Positions 1 through 10,608 of a stretch of 64,000 nucleotides of DNA are shown piece by piece. Position 1 is the first letter of the stretch, and each line of letters starts with the position of its first letter. Under the pieces are notes generated by a model. It made no database searches. It was not told the DNA's origin and worked only from the letters and a program-made list of their open reading frames with translations. The DNA is from Streptomyces flavotricini (GTDB taxonomy: Bacteria > Actinomycetota > Actinomycetes > Streptomycetales > Streptomycetaceae), in assembly GCF_020639365.1 (NCBI RefSeq), contig NZ_JAINUL010000001.1:1124558-1188557 (forward strand). The letters run 5' to 3'. The position numbers and the translations under genes are program-made.

Positions 1-1
1 G

Positions 2-601
2 CACGCCGGTCCGGCATTCGCCGACGCCGTGGCGCCGCGGCTCGGGATCGGGCTGCTGGAGGCCCCGGCCGACTGGCTGGCGCGGCTGCCCCGGGAGTTC
101 ACCGGCCGGGAGGTCCGCCTGATCCCGATCCGCGAGGCCTACGCCCTGCGCCGGCCCGTCTTCGTGAAGTCGCCCAACGACAAGTCGATCCCGGCCCTCG
201 TCTACGCCGACGGCTCCCGCCTCCCCGGCCCGGACGCCGTGGACCCGGAGACCGAGGTACTGGTCAGCGATGTCACGCGCTTCACGGCCGAGTACCGGAT
301 GCACCTCCTCGACGGCGCCGTGCACACCGCGAGCCGCTACGCCGAGGACGGCCGGCTGAGCCTCGGCCCGGCGGCCGCCGAAGCGGTCGCCTTCGCCGGG
401 CGGCTGCCGTTCTCCACCCTCCCCTCCGCGATCGTCGTCGACGTCGGTGTCGCGGACGGCCGCTGGTCGGTGATCGAGGCCAACGCCGCGTGGGCCAGCG
501 GCACGTACGCGTGCGATCCGCAGCGCGCCCTCGACGTCGTCCTGCGCGCCGCCGCCCCGCTGGACTCCCTCGCGGACCGCGACCGGAAATTCCTGCGCTA
601 G
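2..601 (+). CDS. ATP-grasp domain protein (R2K/DUF4343-like), 5' partial
   Basis: The open frame runs in from before the window, so only the C-terminal 199 residues are seen and the start is unknown. The visible part looks like the catalytic half of an ATP-grasp fold: a PVFVKSPNDKS strand with a likely ATP-contacting lysine, an EYRMHLLDG strand, and a late acidic/Asn motif (VIEANAAWASG) typical of the Mg2+-binding end of the R2K group. These proteins usually join a carboxylate to an amine, but the substrate here cannot be told. A GTG at base 29 is in frame but sits inside the domain, so I do not take it as the start. It converges on the subtilase gene, with a terminator-like hairpin between them. 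Confidence 0.7.
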   Translation, partial: HAGPAFADAVAPRLGIGLLEAPADWLARLPREFTGREVRLIPIREAYALRRPVFVKSPNDKSIPALVYADGSRLPGPDAVDPETEVLVSDVTRFTAEYRMHLLDGAVHTASRYAEDGRLSLGPAAAEAVAFAGRLPFSTLPSAIVVDVGVADGRWSVIEANAAWASGTYACDPQRALDVVLRAAAPLDSLADRDRKFLR

Positions 602-619
602 CGCCGGCGGCACGCGCGA

Positions 620-652
620 GGGGGCGGAGCGCCCTGCGGCGCCCCGCCCCCC
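620..652. terminator. Bidirectional hairpin between convergent genes
   Basis: A GC-rich inverted repeat (arm GGGGGCGGAGCGCC, loop CTGC, arm GGCGCCCCGCCCCCC with one mismatch) lies between the stop codons of the ATP-grasp gene and the leftward subtilase. It has no U-tract, which is usual for Streptomyces terminators. It is placed to serve both genes. Confidence 0.6.
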
Positions 653-670
653 GCTGTCAGCCGGTGCCCG

Positions 671-3600
671 TCAGCTCTTGTCGGGGCGGTCCGTCACGCG
701 CAGGGAGTTCAGCAGCGGCTTGCCGTACCCCCCGTGTGCGACGAAGCGGACGTTGAGCACGCCGTCCGTGACCGTGACCGTGTACGTCCGGGTCAGAGCC
801 GTGTACGTGCCCGCCTCCAGCGCGATGTCCAGCGAGGGCAGCACCTGCGTGCCCTCGGCCATCACGTCGAAGACCCGCTTGTTCGGCTTCGTCGAGGACA
901 GCTCCGCGAAGCCGAGCTCCACGGTGTACGTGCCGTTCGGGACGTTGTCGAAGCGGTACTCGTACATGCCCTCGCGGGCGTTGCGGAACAGCTTCTGATC
1001 GGCCGTTCCGGCGATGGTGCGCCCGGTGGAGTGCGTGGAGGAGCTGCCCTGGTAGCCGTACGAGCCGGCGGTGTACTTGCGGTCCGGGGACCAGCTGTCC
1101 CCGAGCGTGTCCGTGGCCGCGGAGTCGGAGCCCGCGTCCAGGGCCACCTGGTAGCGCGGGACCACGACCTTGACCGGGACGGTGAGGACCGGGCTGCGCC
1201 CGCTCGCCGAGCTGATCCGCAGGTTCGCCGTGAGGACCGCGCCGGCGGCCAGCCCCGTGGTGTCGACGGCCAGGTTCACGGTGGCCTTGCCCCCGATCGC
1301 CAGGTTCCCGGAGTCGGGGGTGGCCGTCAGCCAGGCCGCGTCCTCGGCCACGGTGAACCGCGAGTCGATGGTGCCCGTGTTGGTGAGTTCGAGGGTGCGG
1401 GTGCGCTTCTGGCCCGCCGGGAGGACGAGCTCCAGGGAGGGCTGGGACGGGGTGACCCGCGCCGTCCACAGGGAGTGGTTCACGGCGGTGACGCCGCCCT
1501 GTTCCACGGTGAAGGCGTTGGTCACCCCCGTGTACATGTCGGCCAGGACCGTGTAGGAGTTCTTGCCGGAGCGGGCCTGCAGGAGGTAGCCGCCGTCCGC
1601 CGCGGTGGTCGCCGTGACGGCTTCGGCCCCGAAGCCGACGGTCACCGTGGCTCCCGCGACGCCCTTGCCGTCGTTCGCGTCGAGTATCCGGCCCGCGACC
1701 ACGCCGCTCTTGGTGGTCCTGAAGGCGATGGCCAGCCCGTCGGTGATGCCGGCCTGGTTGAAGGAGTACTTGAAGGCGTCGGTGCCCAGCGCGTTCTCCA
1801 CTCCGACCGTGGCCGTGGAGCCGCCCTTGATGCCGGTGCCGCCCGTCCCCTTGTAGGTGTAGACGACCGTGCCGTCCTCGCTGATCGCCGCCGAGAACGA
1901 GAACTTGTCGGCCTGCGCCGACCAGTGGGACACCTCGCGCCACTCGATCACGTACGTCCGGTGCGGGGCGGTGCCGGTGACACCGGTGAAGACGCCCGAA
2001 CCGCTGCCGGCCGCGCCGACGACGAGGTCGTCCCAGAACGGGTACAGCGCCGCGTTGGGGGTGGCCGTGCTCGGGATGTCGCCGTTGACGTCGCCGGTGT
2101 TGTTGCCGCCGAAGCTGACGGTGCCGTTCGTCCCGATCCAGGCCTGGCCGTACGTCTTGCCGTACAGCGGGAGCGGGAACGGCAGGTCGACGCGCTCGGT
2201 GGTGTTGTCGCCGGTCAGCGCGAGCTGCCGGTCCCCGGCCGCGTACGGGCGGCCGCCCGGGGTGGAGCAGGCGTAGCCGAAGTCGTCGGTGCGCTCGGGC
2301 AGCGTGAGCGCGAGCGTCGTGTCGCCGGCGACGGTGGTCTGGGCGCTCGCGCCGGTGACGCAGCGGGAGGAGTGCGCGGCCCGGACCTCGTACGTGCCGT
2401 GCGGCACGGTGAGCTCGAAGCGGCCCTGGTCGTCGGCGGTCGCGGTCAGCGGGGTGTCCGTGAGCGTGACGGTGGCGCCCGCGGCGGGTCCGGCGGCCGA
2501 GGTGACGGTGCCGGTGAGCTTGCCGGAGGGGGCCTGGGTGAGGCTGAAGTCGCCGGTGGCGGTGGCGTTCTCGGTCACCGTCGCCGTCGAGGTCTGCTGG
2601 CCGTAGCCGAATTTGGAGACCGTCAGCGTGTACGCGCCGACCGACAGGGCGGGGAAGGCGTAGGTGCCGTCGGCCGCGGTGGTCGTCGTACGGCCGATCG
2701 GGCCGGCCGCGGTGACCTTGGCACCCGCGACGGGGGCGCCGGCGGAGCGGACGGTGCCGGAGACGGCGCCGATGGCGCCGCGCGGGGCGCCCGAGACGGC
2801 GGCGAACGCGTCGAGCTTGCCCTCGCCGAACACGTTGTTGTCGGCGGCGTTGCCGCCGCACTGGCCGTTGTCGGTGTCCTGGGCGGTGCCGTTCAGCAGC
2901 TCCTCGGTCCGCGCGACGTCGCCTTCGAGGGCGGGTGCGGCGGACCAGAGCAGGGCCACGGTGGCCGCGGTGTGCGGCGAGGCCATGGAGGTGCCGGAGA
3001 AGGCCTCGTACCCGCCGCCGGGGACGGAGGAGCGGACGTTCACGCCGGGGGCCGCGATGTTCGGCTTGACGATGCCGCCGGGGCCCGCGCCGCGCGAGGA
3101 GAACGACGCGATCGCGCCGTTGATGTCGAAGGCGCCGGAGCTGTAGGAGCTCGCGTAGTCGCCGGGCGAACCGCTGGTGGCGCAGCCGGGGCCGGAGTTC
3201 CCGTTGGAGAAGGCGGGGAAGATGCCGGCCGCGCGCCAGGTGTCGACGATCTGCTGGTACCAGTCGTCGTGCGTCGCGCTGCCCCACGAGTTGTTGACGA
3301 CGTGCGGGGCCAGGTCGGGGCGCGGGTTCTGGCCGCTCAGGTCGGTCGGGGCGACGATCCACTGGCCGGCGGCGAGGAGGGAGGCCTCGGAGCAGGAGTT
3401 GGTCTCGCAGCCCTTGGCGGCGATCCACTTGGCCCCGGGGGCCACGCCGATCTTGTTGGCGCCGCCGTCGTCGCCGACCATGGTGCCCATGGTGTGGGTG
3501 CCGTGGTCGTTGTTGTCGCAGGGGGCCGCGGTGGGACAGACTCCGGCCGGGTCGAACCAGTTGTGGTTGTGGTCGTACGACCCGTCCGCGTTCTTGCCGC

Positions 3601-4237
3601 GGTACTGGCCGTTCACGGCCGGGTGCGTGTAGTCGACGCCGCTGTCGATGTTGGCGACGACGATGCCCTCGCCGCGCACGCCGAGCTGGTCCCAGACCTG
3701 CGGAGCCTTGATGCGGTCGATGTTCCACTCGACCGCATCGGCGGCCGCCTTCTCCCGTTTGCCCTCGGCGGGCTTGGGGAGGGTGACCTTGTCGTCGGCG
3801 TCGATCCGGGAGACCTCGGGGCGCTGCGCGAGGGTGCCTGCCAGTTTCTGGCTGCCGACGACGCGGACGGCGTTCACGATCCAGTACGAGGTGTACTCGG
3901 CCTTGGCACCGTCCAGGGCCTTGATCACCTCGGCCTGACTGCGCACGGCGTGCTCCTGCTTGGCGTGCAGAACCGTTTCCGCCTTGGCGGCGCGGGTCTT
4001 CTGCCGCCCCGCCGCCGTGAGGTCGGCGGCGCTGTTCAGGTACACCCAGAAGACGGCCTTGCCGGAGTCGTCGAGCTGGGTGCGGAGTTTCGGCTCGATC
4101 TTGCGCTCGGCCGCCGCGGCGGTGGGGCCGGGTTCCGGCGCGGCCGCCGCCACGCCCGCTCCTACGGGCAGGAGCAAGGCCGTGGTGAGAGCGGCGAGCG
4201 CCGCGCGTAACGATCGTCGCCTGTTGCGTTGGGCCAC
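671..4237 (-). CDS. Secreted S8 (subtilisin-like) serine protease, multidomain
   Basis: 1188 residues. I choose the GTG at 4237 because GAGGAGG lies 7-8 bases upstream and the protein then opens with a normal signal peptide (basic VAQRNRRRSLR, hydrophobic core, AAA cleavage region near residue 33). An inhibitor-I9-like propeptide follows (about 45-155). The subtilase domain has the full triad: Asp about 198 in ANIDSGV, His about 245 in NDHGTH, Ser about 417 in GTSMASPH, with Asn in VNNSWG as the oxyanion residue. Downstream are repeated carboxypeptidase-regulatory-like beta modules (about 492-570, 575-650 and one later), a beta-sandwich stretch, and a C-terminal malectin-like domain (about 1020-1185) that may bind carbohydrate. 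It likely acts outside the cell as a protease tethered to polymers. It is divergent from the efflux pump gene. Confidence 0.92.
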   Translation of the reverse strand: MAQRNRRRSLRAALAALTTALLLPVGAGVAAAAPEPGPTAAAAERKIEPKLRTQLDDSGKAVFWVYLNSAADLTAAGRQKTRAAKAETVLHAKQEHAVRSQAEVIKALDGAKAEYTSYWIVNAVRVVGSQKLAGTLAQRPEVSRIDADDKVTLPKPAEGKREKAAADAVEWNIDRIKAPQVWDQLGVRGEGIVVANIDSGVDYTHPAVNGQYRGKNADGSYDHNHNWFDPAGVCPTAAPCDNNDHGTHTMGTMVGDDGGANKIGVAPGAKWIAAKGCETNSCSEASLLAAGQWIVAPTDLSGQNPRPDLAPHVVNNSWGSATHDDWYQQIVDTWRAAGIFPAFSNGNSGPGCATSGSPGDYASSYSSGAFDINGAIASFSSRGAGPGGIVKPNIAAPGVNVRSSVPGGGYEAFSGTSMASPHTAATVALLWSAAPALEGDVARTEELLNGTAQDTDNGQCGGNAADNNVFGEGKLDAFAAVSGAPRGAIGAVSGTVRSAGAPVAGAKVTAAGPIGRTTTTAADGTYAFPALSVGAYTLTVSKFGYGQQTSTATVTENATATGDFSLTQAPSGKLTGTVTSAAGPAAGATVTLTDTPLTATADDQGRFELTVPHGTYEVRAAHSSRCVTGASAQTTVAGDTTLALTLPERTDDFGYACSTPGGRPYAAGDRQLALTGDNTTERVDLPFPLPLYGKTYGQAWIGTNGTVSFGGNNTGDVNGDIPSTATPNAALYPFWDDLVVGAAGSGSGVFTGVTGTAPHRTYVIEWREVSHWSAQADKFSFSAAISEDGTVVYTYKGTGGTGIKGGSTATVGVENALGTDAFKYSFNQAGITDGLAIAFRTTKSGVVAGRILDANDGKGVAGATVTVGFGAEAVTATTAADGGYLLQARSGKNSYTVLADMYTGVTNAFTVEQGGVTAVNHSLWTARVTPSQPSLELVLPAGQKRTRTLELTNTGTIDSRFTVAEDAAWLTATPDSGNLAIGGKATVNLAVDTTGLAAGAVLTANLRISSASGRSPVLTVPVKVVVPRYQVALDAGSDSAATDTLGDSWSPDRKYTAGSYGYQGSSSTHSTGRTIAGTADQKLFRNAREGMYEYRFDNVPNGTYTVELGFAELSSTKPNKRVFDVMAEGTQVLPSLDIALEAGTYTALTRTYTVTVTDGVLNVRFVAHGGYGKPLLNSLRVTDRPDKS

Positions 4238-4401
4238 GTGTGGTCCTCCTCGGACGCCGTGTGCAGGTTGTGCGGGAAGGGCGTGCGCGACGTGCGCGGT
4301 CATGGTGAAGGAAGGGTCATGGACATTACAAGAGGGCCTAATGAGCCGTATGCTGCGCGCCCGGGGTGGCCATCGCGGCCCCGGCGGGTCAGCCTGAAGA
4401 C

Positions 4402-5907
4402 ATGAGCGATCCAGCGCCGGGCACGCAAGAGCGCGATCCGGGAGGGCCCGGTGTGCCGCTCGCGTCCGCCCGGGGCCGGTGGATCGTACTGACCACCGTG
4501 CTCGGCTCGACGATGGCCATGCTCGACTCGACCGTCGTCAACGTCGCCCTCCCCACCATCGGGGTGGACCTCGACGCCGACCTGGCCGTGCTCCAGTGGA
4601 CCGCCAACGCCTACATGCTCACCCTGGCCGGACTGATCCTCGTCGGCGGAGCGCTCGGGGACCGCTTCGGCCGGCGCCGGGTCTTCGTCCTCGGGGTGGT
4701 GTGGTTCGCGGGCGCCTCGCTGCTGTGCGGGATCGCACCGAACGCGGGGGTCCTGATCGCCGCGCGGGCCCTTCAGGGTGTCGGCGGCGCACTGCTGACC
4801 CCCGGTTCGCTCGCGCTGATCCAGGGCTCGATCGCCGCCGAGGACCGGGCCCGGGCCGTCGGGCTGTGGTCCGGGTTCGGCGGGGTGGGCGCGGCCGTGG
4901 GGCCGTTCCTCGGCGGCTGGCTGGTGGACGGGCCCGGCTGGCGCTGGGTGTTCCTGCTGAACGTGCCGGTGGCCGCGGTGTGCGCGCCGATCGCCCTGCG
5001 GCACGTACCGGAATCACGTGACCCGCAGGCGCACGGGCGGTTCGACGTACTCGGCGCCTTCCTGGGGGCCGCCGCCCTCGCCCTGGTGACGTACGCGCTG
5101 ATCGAGGCCCGGTCCGGCTCCCCGCTGGTGATCGCCTCGGCCGTCGGGGGCGTGCTGCTGTCCGGCGTGTTCGTGCACGTCGAGCGGCACCGGTCCGATC
5201 CGATGCTGCCGCCCGGCATCTTCACCTCCCGCCAGTTCACCGCCGTCAACGTGGTCACCCTGTTCGTGTACGCGGCCTTCAGCGGGTTCTTCTTCCTCTT
5301 CGTGCTCCAGCTCCAGGTGGTCTCCGGCTACTCCGCGCTGGGCGCGGGGGCGGCTCTGCTGCCGACGACCGCGCTGATGCTGCTGCTGTCGGCCCGGTCG
5401 GGGGCGCTCGGGGAGAAGATCGGGCCGCGGATCCCGCTCACGGTGGGGCCGCTGCTGTGCGCGGCCGGACTGCTGCTGACGCTGCGGGTGGGGCCGGACG
5501 CCTCGTACGTACGGGACGTGCTGCCGGCGCTGGTCGTGCTGGGCATGGGCATGGTGGCCCTGGTGGCTCCGCTGACGGCGACCGTGCTGTCCTCGGTCGA
5601 CCCGGGACGGGCGGGCCTGGCCAGCGGCATCAACAACGCGGCCGCGCGGGCGGCCGGGCTGCTGGCGGTGGCGGCGCTGCCGCTGCTGGCCGGGATGGGG
5701 CCGGACGCGTACCGCTCGGCGTCCGAGTTCGACGCCGCGTTCGGGCGGGCCATGCTGTGGTGCGCGGGGCTGCTGGTGGCGGGCGCCGCCTTCGCCTGGG
5801 CCACCGTACGCAAGCCCGTGCCCGGAGCGGGGTGCCACCCGGAGTGCCACACCTTCTGCGCCACGACCTCTCCCCCGCTCGAACCCCCGAGGACGGCCCA
5901 GCCCTGA
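4402..5907 (+). CDS. MFS drug efflux transporter, DHA2 (14-TM) family
   Basis: 501 residues from the ATG at 4402; an in-frame GTG at 4366 would add 12 residues with no better ribosome site. The N-terminal helix carries the DHA2 signature LDSTVVNVALPTI, motif A GDRFGRRRVF follows TM2, and the motif C region contains GWRWVFLLNVPVA. About 14 hydrophobic segments can be counted, matching proton-driven drug exporters of the EmrB/QacA type. The tail after the last helix is Cys/His-rich (GCHPECHTFC), which also occurs in other actinomycete members and may be cytoplasmic. The substrate is not predictable. It shares a divergent promoter gap with the subtilase gene, and no TetR or MarR regulator adjoins it. 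Confidence 0.88.
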   Translation: MSDPAPGTQERDPGGPGVPLASARGRWIVLTTVLGSTMAMLDSTVVNVALPTIGVDLDADLAVLQWTANAYMLTLAGLILVGGALGDRFGRRRVFVLGVVWFAGASLLCGIAPNAGVLIAARALQGVGGALLTPGSLALIQGSIAAEDRARAVGLWSGFGGVGAAVGPFLGGWLVDGPGWRWVFLLNVPVAAVCAPIALRHVPESRDPQAHGRFDVLGAFLGAAALALVTYALIEARSGSPLVIASAVGGVLLSGVFVHVERHRSDPMLPPGIFTSRQFTAVNVVTLFVYAAFSGFFFLFVLQLQVVSGYSALGAGAALLPTTALMLLLSARSGALGEKIGPRIPLTVGPLLCAAGLLLTLRVGPDASYVRDVLPALVVLGMGMVALVAPLTATVLSSVDPGRAGLASGINNAAARAAGLLAVAALPLLAGMGPDAYRSASEFDAAFGRAMLWCAGLLVAGAAFAWATVRKPVPGAGCHPECHTFCATTSPPLEPPRTAQP

Positions 5908-8006
<2,099 letters not shown>

Positions 8007-8023
8007 GCGGTCCGTACGCAGAC

Positions 8024-8055
8024 CCGGGGCCGTCGGAGGTACCGACCGGCCCCGG
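8024..8055. terminator. Hairpin after cholesterol oxidase gene
   Basis: Inverted repeat with arms CCGGGGCCGTCGG and CCGACCGGCCCCGG around a 5-base loop, one bulged base. It lies 18 bases past the choD stop and 23 before the convergent stop at 8078, so it can end both transcripts. Confidence 0.6.
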
Positions 8056-8077
8056 ACCCATTGCCCTCGCGGCCGCG

Positions 8078-8557
8078 TCAGTGCCCCGGCAGTACGCACA
8101 CGCTGTCGAGGCCGAGCACGTGGTTGAGCCGGCCGAAGGCCAGCCAGGAACCGATGCTCATCGTCAGCTCCACGATCTCGAGCTGGCTGTACCGCGCGGT
8201 CATCCGCTCCCAGAACTCCTCGTCGAGGTTGTGGTGGTCGAGCGTGTAGCGCTCCGCGTACTCCGCGGCCAGCCGGGTCCGCTCGTCGAACCGGTCCGTG
8301 GTGCGCCAGTCGGTGACGGCGCCGGAGAACTCCTCCTCGACCTTCTCCCCGTCCCGCTCGGTCCGCCAGTCGAGGCAGAACACGCATCCGTTGATCTGCG
8401 CGACGCGCAGCCGGGCCGCCTCGAACTCGCGCAGGCCCAGGGTGGTGTGGGCGTACACCGACAGGGAGAAGTTCGCGGCGGCCATCCCGATCCCGGGGAC
8501 CATGTCGCCCCACACGTACTCGATCGGGTGCTGGCCTTCGGGTATGTCGATCCTCAT
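8078..8557 (-). CDS. Carboxymuconolactone decarboxylase/AhpD-like protein
   Basis: 159 residues. The ATG at 8557 overlaps the upstream stop (ATGA), so it is translationally coupled to the dehydrogenase gene. An all-helical AhpD-type fold is suggested by the central NGCVFCLDWR motif, where the CxxC pair is the usual redox centre, followed by helices with the EEFWERMTARYSQLEIVELT pattern common to the family. Members act as thiol-based peroxide reductases or as decarboxylases/dehalogenase-like proteins; the CxxC favours a redox role. The two-gene arrangement suggests it works with the NAD(P)-dependent dehydrogenase next to it, perhaps in the breakdown of a small amine or acid. Confidence 0.8.
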   Translation of the reverse strand: MRIDIPEGQHPIEYVWGDMVPGIGMAAANFSLSVYAHTTLGLREFEAARLRVAQINGCVFCLDWRTERDGEKVEEEFSGAVTDWRTTDRFDERTRLAAEYAERYTLDHHNLDEEFWERMTARYSQLEIVELTMSIGSWLAFGRLNHVLGLDSVCVLPGH

Positions 8558-9636
8558 GGCTGTTTCCTTCCGAGCTTGCCGATGGCGGGGCGCAGGGGGA
8601 CGTCGAGGGCGTCGTAGAGGCCCGGTCCGGCCTCCACCAGCCAGTCGATGGCGCCGACCAGGCGGCCGACGGCGGTGGCGTTGCCGCCCGCCGAGCGGTT
8701 CTCGCCCTCGTCGGTGGCCTCGACGGTGACCTCGATGCGCGGGCGGCCCTCGATGATCACGCGGTGGGCGCCGTCGCCGCCGTCGGGCGGCGACGGCCAG
8801 TCGGGGGCACAGGAGGCGTGGATGCGGGTGACGTGTTCGATGACGAGGCGGGGTTCGCCCTCGACGATGCCCTGCACCTCGAAGCGGATGGCGCCCTGGG
8901 TGCCGGCCGCGAACTCGCCCATGGTGCGGGTGGTGACGGTGGTGTCGAGGGCGCGGCGGTCCACGGTCTCGCGGATCTCGTCGAGTTCGACGCCGAGCGC
9001 CCGGGCCATCATGCGGATCTGTCCGCCCCACACCATGGTGGGGACGGACGGCATGAGCATCATCGGCTCGAAGTCCATGGGCTGGCCCATGCCGACGAGG
9101 TGGCGGACCGAGTCCGGCTGGTCGTAGGTGGAGTAGTCGAATATCTCCTGGCAGCGGATGGCGTCGATGGTGCTGCCCAGGCCGCTGAGCAGGAGCGGGA
9201 GTACGTCGTTGCCCCAGCCGGGGTCGACGCCGGAGGCGAACAGCGAGCCGCCGCCCTCCGCGACCGCCGCGACCACCGGGTCGCGGAACTCGGCCGGTGC
9301 ATTGCGGTGGTCGTAGAGCGGGTAGAGGGCGGGGCTGACGACGACCGCGCCGGACCGGATGGCCCGGGTGATGTCGGCGAGCGCGTCGTCGGGTCGGGTG
9401 TCGCCGGAGGCCGCGTAGACGACGGCCTGCGGCCGGGCGGCCAGGACCGCTTCGATGTCGTCGGTGGCCAGGACCCCGGTGTCGTGGTCGAGTTCGCCGA
9501 GCCGGCCCGCGTCGCGGCCGATTTTCTCGGGATGATGGACGATGACGGCGGCCAGTTTCAGCGCCGGATGGGCCTCTACGGCACGGATGGCCAAACGGCC
9601 GACGTTGCCGGTACCCCAGACAACCGTGGAAATCAT
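8554..9636 (-). CDS. DapB-like NAD(P)H-dependent dehydrogenase
   Basis: 360 residues from the ATG at 9636. The N-terminus has a Rossmann fold with WGTGNVGRLAIRAV (residues 7-20), and the first 130 residues resemble the nucleotide-binding half of dihydrodipicolinate reductase. The C-terminal half matches the family often called NAD(P)H-dependent amine dehydrogenase (2,4-diaminopentanoate dehydrogenase-like), not true DapB: it is about 100 residues longer and lacks the HxxK-type DapB signature. The natural substrate in Streptomyces and mycobacteria is unknown. The start is backed by GGAGGGTAG-like sequence upstream. It is the first gene of a two-gene leftward operon with the AhpD-like protein. 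Confidence 0.8.
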   Translation of the reverse strand: MISTVVWGTGNVGRLAIRAVEAHPALKLAAVIVHHPEKIGRDAGRLGELDHDTGVLATDDIEAVLAARPQAVVYAASGDTRPDDALADITRAIRSGAVVVSPALYPLYDHRNAPAEFRDPVVAAVAEGGGSLFASGVDPGWGNDVLPLLLSGLGSTIDAIRCQEIFDYSTYDQPDSVRHLVGMGQPMDFEPMMLMPSVPTMVWGGQIRMMARALGVELDEIRETVDRRALDTTVTTRTMGEFAAGTQGAIRFEVQGIVEGEPRLVIEHVTRIHASCAPDWPSPPDGGDGAHRVIIEGRPRIEVTVEATDEGENRSAGGNATAVGRLVGAIDWLVEAGPGLYDALDVPLRPAIGKLGRKQP

Positions 9637-9693
9637 GCGCGGAGGGTAGCGACAGGACCTGCACCTTTCCAGAGTCGCGGGCCCCGGCCTTCG

Positions 9694-9816
9694 TTACTGG
9701 TTCTGGCCGCCCAGGACGAAGAGGAGGTAGACGAAGAAGGCGAAGAGGTGGCCGACGAACAAGTAGGCGACCAGCCGAATCAGCAGACCGCGCGGGAACT
9801 TGGACTGGAGCTTCAT
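9694..9816 (-). CDS. Small membrane protein, DUF6126-like (40 residues)
   Basis: The ATG at 9816 has AGGAG 8 bases upstream, and the 40-residue product is a basic head (MKLQSKFPRG) plus one strong hydrophobic helix (about 11-36) ending in GGQNQ. It matches my memory of the DUF6126 proteins that sit directly after XRE-cupin regulator genes in Streptomyces. It follows the regulator by 25 bases and is presumably co-transcribed. A membrane-anchored partner or a one-helix subunit of an unknown transporter are both possible. The role is not known. Confidence 0.75.
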   Translation of the reverse strand: MKLQSKFPRGLLIRLVAYLFVGHLFAFFVYLLFVLGGQNQ

Positions 9817-9841
9817 GGTGGGACTCCTGGGCTGGGAGGGG

Positions 9842-10531
9842 TCAACGGTGGTGTGCGGGTGCGCCGGAGGCGCCGCCTCCGAGGCACAGCCCGGCGAGGC
9901 TGCTCTGCAGCAGGGTGTGGACGAACAGCAGGTCGGCCCCGCTGCGGGTGTCCGCGCCGATCCGGTGCGGGGTGAGGGAGTCGAAGTGCGCGCTGTCCCC
10001 CGGCTCCAGCAGGTACTCGGCCTCGGCCAGGTGCAGCCGCAGCCGCCCGCCCAGCACGTACAGCCACTCCTCGCCGGGATGTACGCGGACCAGCTCGCCC
10101 TGGCTGCGCCCGTGGGGGACGTGCACGCGCAGCGCCTGCATCCCGCGGCCGGAGCCGCCGGCCTGCCAGTACGTCCACCCGTCGGCCTCGCGGGCGCCCG
10201 GACCGCCGGCCCGTACGATGGGATCGGCGACGGCGGGGGTCTCGCCGAGCAGTTCCGAGACCGTCGTACCGTAGGTGCGGGCGAGCCCGAGCAGCAGCGG
10301 CAGCGAGGGCTGGCGCCGCCCGGTCTCCAGCCGCGACAGGTGAGCGGGCGAGAGCCGGGCCCGCGCGGCGGCGGCCTCCAGGGTGAGCCCGGCGCGGCGG
10401 CGCAGGTCACGCAGCTGCGGTGCCACGGAGGGCAGCTCGCCGACGCCGGCGTCGGGGCCGATGTCGGCACCGATGTCGGGGCCGAGCGGTTCGTCGGGAC
10501 CTTCGGGGCCGGGGGCAGGACCGGATGTCAT
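9842..10531 (-). CDS. XRE-family regulator with C-terminal cupin domain
   Basis: 229 residues from the ATG at 10531 (GGGGG just upstream). An acidic, Pro/Gly-rich leader (about 1-35) precedes a clear helix-turn-helix (LRDLRRRAGLTLEAAAARARLSPAHLSRLETGRRQPSLP, about 40-80), and the C-terminal half is a cupin barrel with HPGEEWLYVLGGRLRLHL and LEPGDSAHFDS strands. Such PuuR/SutR-like repressors sense a small ligand through the cupin. Regulated genes are normally adjacent, so the 40-residue membrane protein downstream is the best candidate partner. The leader repeats PDIGADIGPD, perhaps slippage-derived. Confidence 0.85.
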   Translation of the reverse strand: MTSGPAPGPEGPDEPLGPDIGADIGPDAGVGELPSVAPQLRDLRRRAGLTLEAAAARARLSPAHLSRLETGRRQPSLPLLLGLARTYGTTVSELLGETPAVADPIVRAGGPGAREADGWTYWQAGGSGRGMQALRVHVPHGRSQGELVRVHPGEEWLYVLGGRLRLHLAEAEYLLEPGDSAHFDSLTPHRIGADTRSGADLLFVHTLLQSSLAGLCLGGGASGAPAHHR

Positions 10532-10608
10532 GCCCCCGATTGAGCCAGAATCCTGCCTGTCTGGCAATTTCCCTTGCCTCTGAGGCAAAAACTCCCGTCT
10601 CCTCCGCG

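Noticed and set aside
657..4210. Open frames of over 1000 codons on both strands across the subtilase gene
   Set aside because: They are Arg/Gly/Ala-rich shadows caused by high GC. Only the frame at 671-4237 has a signal peptide, triad and ribosome site.
4300..5017. Minus-strand frames antisense to the MFS gene
   Set aside because: Shadow frames; membrane-helix pattern and DHA2 motifs lie on the plus strand.
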